64,000 bases of DNA from Promerops cafer (lineage: Eukaryota > Chordata > Aves > Passeriformes > Nectariniidae), in the NCBI GenBank assembly GCA_013398275.1, contig VZSE01005023.1, positions 248,001 to 312,000 of the forward strand, in the 5' to 3' direction. The position numbers and the translations under genes are program-made. Of this stretch, positions 24,263 through 37,045 are shown piece after piece (the stretch's first letter is position 1; each line of letters begins with the position of its first letter). Below the pieces are notes generated by a model. The model had not been told where the DNA came from. It was given only the letters and a program-made list of their open reading frames with translations, and did no database searches.

Positions 24263-24761
24263 GGCAAAGAAGTCCTCTAAAGTGGATGACAATTGTATTA
24301 GATTCACAGCGAAGAAATACCTGCTTCTCACTGTTGACTGTACAATGGCTTCAAAGTGATGGATCCAAAGCATGGATGCAGAAAGAGGACAGAATAGTAG
24401 AGTGCAGGGAAAATAATAAATATGTACTTTTCTGGTTGTGCTACAGTAATGTAATTTCCACCAGGTTAAACCACATTTCAAGTGTCATATCTGTCTTTTT
24501 GCAATGTCTAGGATGCTGAGAAATGCAATTTAACTTTAATAAATTCATAACTTTATTGTCATCTGCAGCAAATCTTAAGTGACTTTTCAAGGTTCCTCTT
24601 CAGTTCCCTACAAATGATTATTTGACTGCCTGTCTTCTAATCTCAATCCATACTGAATTTTAAAACAATAAAAATCATTCAGATTGCTGCGTGTGTGGTA
24701 AGAGAAACATTTCTATAATGTTCTCAAAGTACAGATTTCCTGTTCTTATGAATTGTCTTGC
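24263..24761. other. Intergenic spacer between CR1 and second LTR
   Basis: About 500 bases of AT-rich DNA with no recognisable gene or repeat. Confidence 0.6.
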
Positions 24762-25347
24762 TCTCATGGTTTAACCCCCGAGAGCAGCTCAGCCCTGTGC
24801 AGTTGATTGCTCACCCCCACCCTGTGTTGGGATGGAGGAGAGAACTGCAAGACTAAAGTAAGAGAACTCGTGGGTTGAGATAAAGACAGTTTAGTAGGGA
24901 AAGCAAAAGCTGCACATGCAAGCAAAACAAAACAAGGAATTAATTAACTCAGCATTTCACATGGGCAGGCAGTTGTTAAGCCATTCCCAGGTAAGCACAG
25001 CTCCATCATGTAACGGTGACTTGGGAAGACAAACACCATCACTCCTAACATCCTGCTGCTGCGTTCTTCCTCAAAACTTTTTGTGCTGAGCGTGATGCCA
25101 TATGGTCTGGAATATCCCCTGGTTAATTTGAGGTCAGCTGTCCCAGCTGTGTCCCTTCCCAGCTTCTTGCACACTCCCAGCCCTCTTGCTGGTGGGGTGG
25201 GCTGAGGAGCAGAAACAGCCTTGACTCAGTAGAAGTGCTGCTCAGCAATAATGAAAATATCCCACTGTTACTAGCACAAAATCAAAAGACAGCCCCGTAT
25301 CAACTACTGGGAAGAAAATTAACTCTATCCCAGTCAATACCAGCACA
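24762..25347 (-). mobile_element. Solo ERV LTR, second family, antisense
   Basis: The left end reads TCTCATGGTTTAACCCC and the right end CCAGTCAATACCAGCACA. Read on the minus strand this is the TGT(C)CTGG...start and ...GGGGTTAAACCATGA end of an abundant avian LTR. Characteristic internal stretches are present: 'gggttgagataaagacagttta', 'cttgggaagacaaacaccatcactcc', 'catatggtctggaatatcccc', 'aaaattaactctatccca'. The first base pair of the left end is TC instead of TG, a decayed terminus. Flanking pentamers (cttgc and catcc) do not match convincingly, so no target duplication is claimed. No internal viral genes are attached. The family name was not verified. Confidence 0.85.
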
Positions 25348-27295
25348 CATCCTTATTTGTAAGCAGGATTCATCATTATACATGATACATTATGTCATTA
25401 TATTTGGGCCCTATACAGCCAAACTAGATGGATTTAAACAGCACTCCACCAATGTGTAGAAGAAAGTGACATAAGACTGTATAGCTGTGGTTACAGTTAA
25501 TAAAGCTAATCCTCCCTGGAGATTTTTATTCTAGGGAAACAACTATATACAGTGAATAAGCCCATACATCCACAAGGCCTTTAGAGTAAACTTGCTATTG
25601 TATCAAGGATGAGCTCTGTGAAGGCTGTTGCCATCAAATTTAGCTTGTCACTGTATTGATTGAGGTGAGGTTATTTTTGCCCTTGATGTTCACCCATTTT
25701 TTATATTACAAAATTCTTCAGTACAACACATATTATTTGTAGAAGAGAGTGATTTTTTTCTTTCATCATTTCCACACAGTTTATAAAAAGTATTTATCAG
25801 TTCTTTTATTAGGCTTGAAAATATAGTGAACTCAGACAGAAAAAAGTGCATGCTTAAAATGCTCTATGTTAGCTGAGAATGGACACTGGATAGCTGACAA
25901 GTGCTAACCTGAACATGATAGATTGGTCTAGTCTGCAATTTCCTTTGTGGATTTACACATAATCATTGCAGATAATATCAAATACTAATTAGCATTTGAT
26001 CAGATTTGGGGTTAATTTTTTTCAGCTAGAGTATATTTAAAGAGCTCAGCTGACTGTAATAGTACATTAATTTATATCAGTTGATTGTCTGGCAATTTCT
26101 CTTCTCTGCATTTGCTATTACTGCCAATAACGTATTTTGGGGTCTTTAAAAGTGAGGGAGGAACTGAGACTAAAGCAATCAGTAAAGAGGAAAAAAGACC
26201 TCAAAAGCATGATGGCAACCTGTCGCCTCAGCCTCAGTCAAAGATCTGGCAGTTGCAGGAACCTGATTAGCACTGCTACAAGACAAATGCAGCTGTCCAT
26301 TCCTGGTCTTCAGATGTTGCAGTAGCTATTCCATTGTCTGACAGCCAGTTTTCAATCAAAGTAATTATCCCCTGTAGGAAAAATAGTGTTAGCCATGTTG
26401 TTCTAACGGCAATTACCCACCTGTAACAAGATGGGCACTTGGAGAATACCATTAAATCACTGAGCTTCTGACCCTGTGGTCATTAGATTTTCCTTTTTCA
26501 TTTCCACTTGATGTCAGGTGTCTTCCTCACTATCTGGCTAATTCTGGCTTCCGATGCTGTGTGCTTTTGAGAGTCCTCGAGATATTGCCTGAGCCTTGAA
26601 AGGCTGTTTTGTGTAGAAGTGAGAGAGCTGGCTCTGCTGCCCTGGTGTCAGTGAGCACTGAAATGACAGTGCCCAGTCTGTTGTAGCCCAGAGGACCAGT
26701 GCAGTAGGAAAGAGAAAGTATTCACAGAAATCAAACTGATCTAAAACTGCCTGAATGAGGTTTAGTCATACATTAAATGTGTTCTACCTGACAACTTCAG
26801 AAACAACAGCTTGCAAAGTTAGAAGGTAACAGCATGTATCAAATATGCCACTTATGTTCATTTCCAGGTAAAGGATTGTATGTATAATTTACTTAATGTC
26901 AACCTTGCAGGCAGCCAACCTCTAACCATTTAGTGCAGAAAGGCTTACTGGACCCTAATTTTTCCCCCCACTTGCAGTTCTCAGTCAAATTAACTAGAGG
27001 TGGGAGCAGCCACTGTCCCTAGAAAATCACGTGCCTCTCATATTTGACATAGCCATAAAAAAATCCACACACTGCATCAAACTGCATGCAAACAGGGCAC
27101 TTATAATCTTCCCAAAATGTAACAGGAGTGGGTCCTCAAGGACCTCCCATACACAGTTTGAAGTCCAGAGGATGCTGGCAAAACACATGGGACCAAAGGA
27201 TTGCATAGAATGTGCCTGAGTTCCCAGCCTCTGTGGGGATCACTAAGGCACAGAAATTATGTCAGAAGTAAATTACTTCAACATGACAGAATTTG
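25348..27295. other. Intergenic sequence, no gene seen
   Basis: AT-rich DNA without supported genes. Short open frames at 26.1-26.3 and 27.0-27.2 kb have no recognisable family features. Confidence 0.6.
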
Positions 27296-27520
27296 CCAGA
27301 TTTAGATTAGATATGAGGAAGAAATGCTTGACTGTGAGGCTGATGATACCCTGGAACAGATTTCCCAGAGAAGCTGTGGATGCCTCATCCCTGGAACTGT
27401 TCAAGCCCAGGCTGGATGGGTCTCTGAGTAACCTGGTTTAGTGGAAGGTGTCCCTGCCAATGGCAGAGGGGTTGGAACTAGATAATTTAAAGGTCCCTTC
27501 CAACCCAAACCATTCTATGG
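27296..27520 (+). mobile_element. CR1 LINE 3' end, plus strand
   Basis: It begins near 'gatttagattagatatgaggaagaaatgc', then 'ctggaacagatttcccagagaagctgtggatgc', 'ggaactgttcaagcccaggctggatggg', 'agtggaaggtgtccctgcc', 'ggtcccttccaacccaaaccattctatgg'. This is the classic CR1 C-terminal coding end plus short 3' UTR and the terminal ATTCTATG-type octamer (one imperfect unit). The copy is short, 5'-truncated and moderately conserved, so it is younger than the copy at 7050. Confidence 0.93.
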
Positions 27521-30500
27521 TTTTATCAGTCTAGTATCCACCTGTGCTCCTTGGCTGCCTGCCTTTCAGGTGTGTGCCAAGGGTCAATGACTCATGGTGT
27601 TCAGACCCTGAAACCACGGGAGTGCTCAGTGGCAGGTGGGATACTTTGCAGGAATATACATTATTTTCTTTTTACATCATGGAATTCCATTCTTACTATT
27701 TTCCTATGCCAAATTCTGGTCCCATTATGTTTTCCACTGTATTTCTTGTGTTAGATAACTTTGCACAACAATTACAGAAACATTATTTAAGAGGTAGTAC
27801 AGATTTTCATTTTGTGTGATAGGGCTATGAAATATTTTTTTTTTTTGGTGTTGCTTCAGTTATTAAATTTGATTGCTGCAGGACATGGCTGTTCATATAC
27901 ATTACAAATGGAAAATTCTTTGACTAATTAATTGACTGGCAATCCAGGTTCAGTGTATGCATCCACTTTGTAATGAGTTACAATTTTAAAAATAATTAAC
28001 AAGGAAAGTAACTATGATTTGATCATTGAAGTTTAGACAGGCAAGGTGATCTAGGTGTGAACAGAAGAGTAATTATTTGATAACTGTGACATCACCTATT
28101 CACATCTCTCACATATTCTGTTAAATTAACCTTTGCCTTGGCAGACAGGCCATTGTCTGGTCTCTTCAAGCTCAAATGATCATATCTAAACTCCTTACTA
28201 GGAGCAGCACCTTGGGCTGGCCCAAAGGAGTTAGATGCTTCAGCTAACCTAAGGCACAAAGGTTCAACCAAGCACCTTGACGTCCTCAGAACTATTCTAA
28301 AACACTTGTTTCCCTCCTGGCAGGCCTCTCCTGTTAACATATTGGGTGTAAATGCAGTGAACAGAGAGATTTGTTCTGGCTCCAAGGTGGTGTCTCTGCC
28401 TTGTGTTGTACTGCAGCGTGGAGGTGCCCTGCATGGTGACTGCTTCAGGTGCATCAGTGACTTGCCCAGAATTTCTCCTCTAGGTTACAAACAGAGCTCA
28501 TATTCTCATAGATTGTTTATTCTTATATGTGAAACTGTGAATTATTTATGCATTTTTCATATGATAAAATGGTTTGTTCTCAGAATATGAATGTGACTAG
28601 TTGTCCCATTATATTTGCACAATCCAGAAAGATGCAGAACATTGTGGATGATTCACCCCAGGAAGGCTGGATGAGAACCTCTAACTCTGGCTTCCTAAGA
28701 GTAAAGTTCAATGATGGACATAAGAGATTTATGACCTCAGTTTATAATGTTTAACATTTTAATATAACAAGTTGTGACTTTGGACAGGGAATTTCTATTT
28801 GAAAATCAATAAATATTTGCTCTAATGTACATAATGGAAATATACCATTTCCCTGCATGGAGAATAATGAGAGAAAAAAGCCAGACTCTGCTTGTGTGTT
28901 GAACAGAGAGTAGTAGCAAGTATAACCTTTTTGATAAAATGAAGAAAAAAGAGCTACAGTTCTGGCCTCTGTATCAGGGCATTATCTCAAAAATTGCATC
29001 TTTAGCAAGAATTCTGTGGATTCAGTCTATGGTATCTTGTTCTTTAATAGGCTACTTTCTAGGAAACTGGAAAACTTTATGCATACCAACATGTAGAAAG
29101 CTGTCAAACTGACCATCCGAATTCAAAGAAAACAGATGCTCTTAGTGTCTCAAAGAAAGAGGCATTTCTCACTTCTTCTCACTATTTCTCCCTAGTTTCA
29201 AGGCTGCATTCCATGTGCATAAAGCTTAAATATTCTGAGATTAGTGCATGCTTGTCTGAAACACTGGAGGTGAGCCTAGAGAAAAATGCCACCTTGAATC
29301 ATATTATGTGGTGCCATCCTAGAGGTACAGCACATTTCAGTGTGACACAGAACACAGATCAACACACTTCTGTACTAGCTAAATAAGGAAACAGGGATAA
29401 CCCATAATTTCATGCAGAGTGCCATTGGTAAGAAAGAGACTGCAGAGGAAAAAAAAATACTTTTCTCTTTTTCAAGAAATAAGGTCTTTGATTCTTTTTC
29501 TGTTTTAATCCTTTTATTTAAAGGTACACAATCCATTCAGTGATTTTTTTTTTTCCCAGGAGAAAGGCTGGTAGACACGATCAGAGTAAACGGAATGCAG
29601 AAAGATTATCCTCTTATCTATCATGTCAAGAGTCCAGATATGAGTAAACCAGAAGTCCCAGTCTAGGCAGTGGGCTTGGGTTGGCTGCTGATGAAAGAAA
29701 TGGAAAGGGGCTCCTGAGCATACAAACTGAGGTGGGTTGAGGTGGGTTCCTAAGACCTTTTTAATACCATGCCAGGGATCTTCTTGCTTATACACATCAC
29801 TGTTTTTGCAATACCTGGTCACTTGCTCTGTTGCTACAGCCTTCTCTCTAGAGAAGACAAATAATCTAAGAGGCCTTGTGTCTTGAGTCATACTATTTTG
29901 GTGGAAACGTAAAGAAAATGAAAATATATAGCAAAATGTCATAGAGTGATAGAATCAGAAATAACAAGGGACAGAAGGTTCAGATAGGATACTGTTAGGA
30001 TAGGATAGAAGAGATGGACACAGATAAGGAAAATGGAATAAAATTAGACTTAAGAGCTGAAATAATGGAAGGGAACACATAGTATCTATTTGGGTGACGA
30101 ACCTTTTCTGTAAGAGAAACTCTTCACTGCCATGGGGTTTCAGTGCTGCTTCTGACCTACAGAGTTGTTTTCCAGACTCTTCCTAGTATTCTAGTGGTTA
30201 ATTTCCATGTTTCAGGAATCCATGTGTCAGCCAGCTGCTTTCAGGTATATTGTTCATCATGTCATCATCATCTGAGCAGGAAGATTCCTGCTGAAGCAGT
30301 ACATCTTCTGGAAATTAAATAAAAAGTCCAAGTTTAGCCATGCCCTTGAGGGAAAAAAATGAAAATTTTCGGATATAATAGTGAGCTGTATTTGAAAAAG
30401 TACTCAAAGAAGAATATGATTTTTGAGCAGCTCATGAAATAATTTGTATTAAGTAGCCTCTTCTTAAACAGAATTGCTTACATAACACCCCCCCATGTTT

Positions 30501-33500
30501 TGTTAATTTTAACTTCCAGTGCATTCGTATGTGTCAGGTTTAAAAAAATGTTTAAAGTGCCTTGTGGGACGTTTTGGTTCACATGTGACATCTGGATCAA
30601 TGAAAAGATGTCAGAAGGGCCATCAAGACATTACCATTGTGAGTTATTCATTTATATTTCTATTCCTATCTTTTTCTTCTCCTTGGGAGTCATCCTCAGT
30701 AGCTCACAGCACGTTGCAAAGTCTTTCTTTGTTAACTAGTTGTGAAAGGAAGGGAGTTTTCATAATAAAATAATGAGATACCTTTGGAAAATAAGACCTT
30801 AGAATTGTTCCATCTGCCAATAAGATATAAGAATTCATAAATCATTTCAGTAAAACAATAGACAATTATTTTAGTGCTATTTTTAATTCCTTCTGCTGTG
30901 CTGATTTACTTCTGTGAACAAAGCGACCAGAAATCTTAATAAGTTTGGGCCATCAGTAATCTGCAGGCCAGCGAAACCCAGATGCTCATTGTAAGACTTT
31001 GCAGAAGATGATAAAATCTATAATTTCCTTAAAATTCATTGCAGTTTATTGAGTAGAATTGTGCCACTTAATTATTCACTCTTCTGCAGAATCTAAGGAA
31101 GATCCTTTGCCCTGCTTTAAGTAGTAGGTTCAGACGTCTCTTGAAGTGCCTCTGCATAGGCAACCCTCTCCAATGATTACCTAGAGTAAGAGGAAAATTA
31201 CTAAGATTCCTATGAGAAAAAAATAGGCTTTTTTTTCTACTTTTAAATAAGAATTCTTAATTCTATTGTTTCTTGTATATATTATTTAATGTCAGTGAAC
31301 AGCAGTTTCATTATAATGCATTAGTACTAGGTCAGTGAGTTTTTTCCTGCCAATCTATACTGTTGACTCTAACAGAAATACCTTCAAACACACAGTCTAA
31401 AACAACACTTCTAATCCCTGACACAGTACAGATGAACTTGATTACTCTATATTTAATTGAGATTGGAAGTGGTATTAAAAAAAGCCGTGGAAAATATTTT
31501 TTTCATCTGACAACTAATATAAAGCAGCATAATTTTAGCTATCACACATAGTTGATTTATTGTTGATGTCATAGAAAAGTGTATATTTGTACTTACCCAC
31601 AGATATATGATGTGTGCATCATTCTGATCCAGTATGTGAACTGATGCAGAAATTCAATATGATATGTGGAGCTTAGCAGAAGGAAAGGAACTCATCAAAG
31701 CCTGCATGTGATCAGTTGCCATCATGCAAATTCTATTTTAGCTGTATGCATACAGTAGATGTCATCAAATGTACATGTAAATATGCCCAACTTGGAAGCC
31801 TGATATAGTGTAGAATATAAAACCAGATTCAATTGCAGCATCCTATTTCTGGCAGTAGCAGCCTGATCCTAAAAACCCTTAGGGCCTCAATGTGACAGAA
31901 GCTGGAAGTTTATATTTTAAGCATAGATCTAAAATACTGTATATTTTTGCATTATGACAATTTACACTAGAAAGTGAGAGATGGAATCAGTGGATGTCTG
32001 TGTTAAAGGATTATTCAGTGGAAAACATGATCTCCTGAGGGACTCAGCAGGGTGGACAGAGATTTAAACTGGTCACAATGAATTAAGATGGTAAAAGTAG
32101 GACTGCAGTAGACCTGCAAAATTTGGATTTCAAACATTGCTGAATTCTGAGTAAGCCTGTTCTGCACACCTAAAGTGGCAGCAATAGCAGGCCCAGCTGC
32201 CACCATAGAAATGGCACAGTGTGGGAGCCTGGAACATTCCAGGAGTTGGAGAGCACTCATATATCAGAGTTTATGAGTTGTCCCCATCATGTTTGGACAA
32301 CAGCATCCATAAGATGGCTAAAAGATCAATCAGTGTGTGACAAGTGTAGATTTAGTTAGATGACTGAGGATGCACTCTAGAGGTTGAGTCCTTCAAATTA
32401 TGAGATCAGGGTGAGGACAGAAATCCACTTTAGCTGATGCAGAAATATACATGGACATTGAAATCTATGATTTTTGAAGTTTTCCACATGGATTCTATTA
32501 CACACCTATTGCTTGAACCTTTTTTTAGAAATTATCATGCTTACATGTCTTTGCATTAGCAGCCTGGAAATTATCCTGCTTACTTACTGCAAAACATAGG
32601 ACTTCATGTGGTGTAATGTATGCTCTGAGCACATTCCAATGAATTGTTGGGTACTAATGGGAGCTACCTGAGAAATTTTAATCTTCAGGCACTAGCTGTA
32701 ATGGCTTGGCAGCTTAAGCTTTGAAGATATCTATAGCTAATGCCATATCCAACTGCTGTTTTTATTCTTCCAAGACAGGCATAATGAGTCCCATGTAGTG
32801 TATGAAGGTCTTCTCCACCTTGGCATGAGTACCATCTGCTACAGCTGTACTCAGTTTATAAGTAGCTCTGTAGGTTGCTTAAATGGATTTTTATATACTT
32901 CAATGTCACAGTTCAAAGGTAAAACCTCTAGTTATTTAGCTCTGAAAGCAATATTTCCAGGTTAGAAAATGGGGTTGAATGAATTAATGCAGCAGCAAGT
33001 CTGTATACAAAGAGCAGCATCTACAATAAAGCACAGACATTAGGCAATCAGCCCCGATTACATGCCTCCTCCACCATGAGATTTATGTGGATGTGAGAGC
33101 TGTCCTTCTCTTAGATTGTGTCTTCATGCTCATTTAAGCACAGCAGCTCACATTATCTAAAGGGGGTTAACATGAGCCATCTTTCTTTTGAAGGGCAATT
33201 TGCTTTCAGAAGCTGCTTGGTGATCTCCATGCTGTGTTTTTCTCAGCTGGGCCAGGCTCAGCCTTTAAAGTCTTTTTCCATGCAAGCTGAGCAGTGCAGC
33301 TGCCCTTCTTAGCACATTCCTGTCATTAGCTACAGCCTGGGAGCTTTCCTCAGCTTCCCCTACTGCATGAAAAACTCTGTTCCAGGACTTCTGCTCCCCT
33401 GGGGACTCCTCATGCTTTCACATTTTTCAAAAGCATCCATTCCCCAGTGAAGCTGTCTAGGCATTGCAGCAGGTCGGTATTTCCCTTTATTCCCTGTGGT

Positions 33501-36500
33501 CTGTACTACTACTACATCAGGATGAGTACAGAGTTGACCAATGTGGGTTGAGAAATATCCTTTGCAGTGTTGCTTGGGCCCCAGATTTGTGCAATAATGA
33601 TTCATGGAAGAAGACCATGATACATCATCATCATCTTATGTCTGTTTATGACTACCCTGCTCTGGCATGTCCTTTGCCCAGGATTTGTAGAAGGTGCTTT
33701 AATGGTTTGTCAGAGAGTAAAAGACCATGATCTGAATATTATTTGCTGTAGTAATTGCATGTTTTCTAAAGAAGAGTCTTTGAAGGCTCCCTTTTTTGGC
33801 CTGTCGTTTTCTTTCTGTGATTATCATTTTAGCTACATTCGTTACTACGGGTTTCTTGGACTTGCATCAAGGTTAGTCCCACACATTTCTTTGAGAAAGC
33901 CTTTCAAAATGTTCCATAGCTGCATCTCTCATTCATTTCTAGCAGATAAAGCTGATGAAAAAAGCATACTGTAGAGGATGTTTATGTGGCATACAAAATA
34001 GTAATGACTGTCTTTTTAATATCAACTAATAGCACTGAAAGCCAACTGATCTGATGATGATCTCTATCTGCATGTGAAGAAAGAAGAAGAATGTATAAAT
34101 TAAAAAATTAAAAGCAAGAAATGAATATGGTACTGTGTAAAAGTATATATGAATTTAATTGTCATTTCACCTGAACAAATAATATGAAGCAAATATCCTA
34201 CTTTAACTTAACCTTTTTAATTTTATAAGTTAGTTATGAGTTGCTGAAAAATAGAATTGTTATCTTATATTTTTCACAAAATATTTTGGCGAATATTTCT
34301 AGACAATCTCTTTATAAATAGCTGAAAATAAAGGTTTGATGACTTCCATCTTACTTTCCTTCTACTCTTTAGGCAGAAGTAGTACCTCCATCATGATGAA
34401 CTGACTTATCTTTAATGATTCCAGTTTTCAGTTTCAAAAATTTCCAGATTTCCAAAAAAGCAATATATATCTTACACTGGTGACCTATTTTGAACTCTAA
34501 AATGTAGCTCATGTTGCCATGCAGCCACCTCTTAAACAGTGGGGAGAGGTAAGCACCTACCAAGGGCAATTCTAGAGATCCTGAAGGAAGTGGGATGAGC
34601 CCATGTTAAGGGTTCTTCACTTTTTTGGGGAATATAGGGAGGAGTAGACTCCTAAATTTTATACAGCCCCATTTAGATGGACAGATTCTTGCGTGTTAGA
34701 TGTAATGAGTCAATTGTGTGTAATTTCCACACTGCAGAGAGCTTTCATTGCAGATCTGTTAACACAGAGTGTCAAGGGAGTACTGAGGTGCTCCTACTAC
34801 TCTATCACACCTGCAGGAGGCAAGAGTGGCTTTGGCTTCTGACCTGGAAAGCTCTAAGCACTGGGTTATGGAGATGGAAGGAACCAGACACAGATACTGG
34901 GGCAGTTTGCAGGCCACTATGTATTTCAGTGCTTGCACAGTGGCCTGGGAGTCCCAGAATCAGAGCTCATGAGGCTGAGCCAGTATTTGACTCAATGTTA
35001 ATTTTCTCCATAAGTACTGAGTAGCTATATGCTTAGACCTGAAAACTGTTCAGCAGGAATGCTACATTTATTCCTGGATTACAGTTCATTCCTGGATTTT
35101 TGAAGACCAAAGAAATTCCGAGAGAAAGTTAAAACTTTTCTAACTAAAGTTGACAGATAGGACTGTGCTATAATTTTCATGCAATGCTTTCAGGTTTTCA
35201 AACTGCCAAGGAAGTTTCTCAGTTTGAATCTGTCTGATCCTGGTGGTCATACCTGTATCTACTATGAATTTCTAAAGCAAATTTCCTGAAAAACTTTTAG
35301 GAAAAAAAAAATGAAGTTCCACATTAACCCATGTATTCTAACCTAAAGGTCACCAAGTCTTTCAAATGTATTGCCTATAATGGGTATTATGTGGCTAAAT
35401 CTCTCTGTGGCACTTTGAAAATAGATCCTTAGCAAAAGTCTACATCTTTCTTGGCTTCCAAATGCAGATGAGTGATCTCTGAAAAAAGAACTGAAGAAAC
35501 ATTAGTAGCTAAACAAGTTTTTGTGTACATTATGAAATGCTTGTAGTTATTCATCATTTTCATCATTATCCAATATTGTTTGTCCTAGGACTTGACTGGG
35601 AGCAGACATGGAAAAAAAATATTTTTGCAAAAGTTACAGCTTACTATGGTTAAAAAAATCCACCAGAAACATTTGTCCTAATTTTATTGACTTCAGTAAT
35701 TACAGCTGCTTCTCTGAGGTCTTGTCTGAGCTTGCAAGTCTCTTTAGCTTTATCCATCACAAGCCTGACCTTTCCCTGGGGTTCTCTGCACCCTTTGGAA
35801 CTAACATATCCTTTTCTCCAGGTGTCACAAATCTGACATTGCACTTCAGACTTTGCACGCTTTTATCTTTATTATTTGCAGGCAACCGTTGTGCCCATTT
35901 CCTTCCTTCTGCTGTCCCATTTCAGCACCCTCACTGGCCCTGAGCATCTCAGGATCTCTCTTCTAAGCCATTAGTGAAGGCTGGCAACATTGAGATGAAA
36001 GGTAAAGTTATTTTGAACTCATAAACTCTGATCATAATCCATAATAAGATTCGTTATTAAATGTCACCCTGACCCTTTTAATTTCTAATGAAAATCATAT
36101 AGCAACTGCTTATGTAACATATCATTTAAGAAAAATAAAATCAGGGAATGTAGCATTTGAAAATATGTGGTCACAGAGTAGAGCTAAGAGAGGGGGACTC
36201 ATGGTGGGAAAGCTCATTGCTAGAGATTAAACTTATGTTAGCAGTAGATATCAGTACTGTACTTACAGATTATATTAAAAAAAACATTAAGTGCTTTAAG
36301 TCAGAGAGATCATTCAAGAAATTACTGGTAAACTAAAAAAGAACACCTCATATTATTGTCAGTGTTTTTTTCCACAGCCAGTTTCTCAAGTGTCTCAGGG
36401 AGACAGAGAAACACTCCTGAAAACTCTCCTAGGTACTTCAGGCCTCGCTGACATGCTAAGGATAAGACAGGAAGAATCCAGTCCTATGAGAAATGGGAAC

Positions 36501-36794
36501 TTGTCTCAGTGGACAACTAGCAACTAAACATATAGTGTTAACTTGGTTATCTATCCCTGGATCAAATTTGGTTATCTACCCCTGGATCTGTATGTCTTTA
36601 TTTGGAACCCAAATCAACAGGGTCAACACTTAAGCAGAACAGACTCTTTGCATCTCCACCTTCAAACCTGTAGTAGCAGCTCTACCCCTCTGGAGAAAGC
36701 AAACTCACTAGAAAATGGAGTGCACACTCAAGAATACTGCCAGAGAAACCCTGGTACAAGCAAGAAGCAAGCATTTCTAGTGTTTTGACTTTCT
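27521..36794. other. Intergenic sequence, no gene seen
   Basis: About 9.3 kb without a supported gene. It contains a T12 run (27835-27846) and a 25-bp tandem duplication at 36543-36592 (listed). The longest open frames (29514-29942 minus, 142 codons; 28092-28454 minus, 120 codons) carry no recognisable domain and have no supporting splice or codon pattern. Confidence 0.55.
36543..36592 (+). repeat. 25-bp tandem duplication (two copies)
   Basis: The unit ttggttatctatccctggatc... (36543-36567) is repeated at 36568-36592 with one mid-unit change (tat to tac) and a divergent end. It looks like a local slippage or duplication event. Confidence 0.85.
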
Positions 36795-37045
36795 CAGTGC
36801 TGCCCACACTGCTTGGGATGCAGCTTAGGACACGCTTGGCTTTCCGGGCTGCAGTGCACTGGGCTGGTTCATGTCCAGCCTGTCACCTACCAGCACCCTG
36901 GAGCCCTTCTCCCCACAGGTGCTCTTGATCCTTTCTCCACCCAGCCTGTCCTTGTGCCTGGAATTGCCTCAGCCCAGGTGCACGACCTTCACCTGGCCTT
37001 GCTGACCTTCCCAAGGTTCTCACAGCTCCACCTCTCAGCTGTCAG
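36795..37045 (-). mobile_element. CR1 LINE fragment, minus strand
   Basis: In plus orientation it shows inverted CR1 RT C-terminal DNA: 'gctgcccacactgcttgggatgcagct', 'ggctttccgggctgcagtgcac', 'gctggttcatgtccagcctgtcacctaccagcaccc', 'tttctccacccagcctgtccttgtgcctggaattgcc', 'cccaggtgcacgaccttcacctggcc', 'acagctccacctctcagc'. On the minus strand this corresponds to the CR1 region that reads like 'KCKVLHLG...RLGGEWIE...LGVLVD.KLNMS.QC'. Truncated at both ends and degraded; the 140-codon plus-strand frame over it is antisense. Confidence 0.85.

Noticed and set aside
24757..25352. Target-site duplication around the second LTR
   Set aside because: Flanking pentamers cttgc and catcc agree at only three of five positions, which is not enough.
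28092..28454. 120-codon minus-strand frame
   Set aside because: No recognisable motifs, and short relative to chance expectation in a 64-kb window.
29514..29942. 142-codon minus-strand frame
   Set aside because: Longest unexplained frame in the flank, but it has no recognisable domain, signal or repeat and no splice context; a chance frame is likelier.
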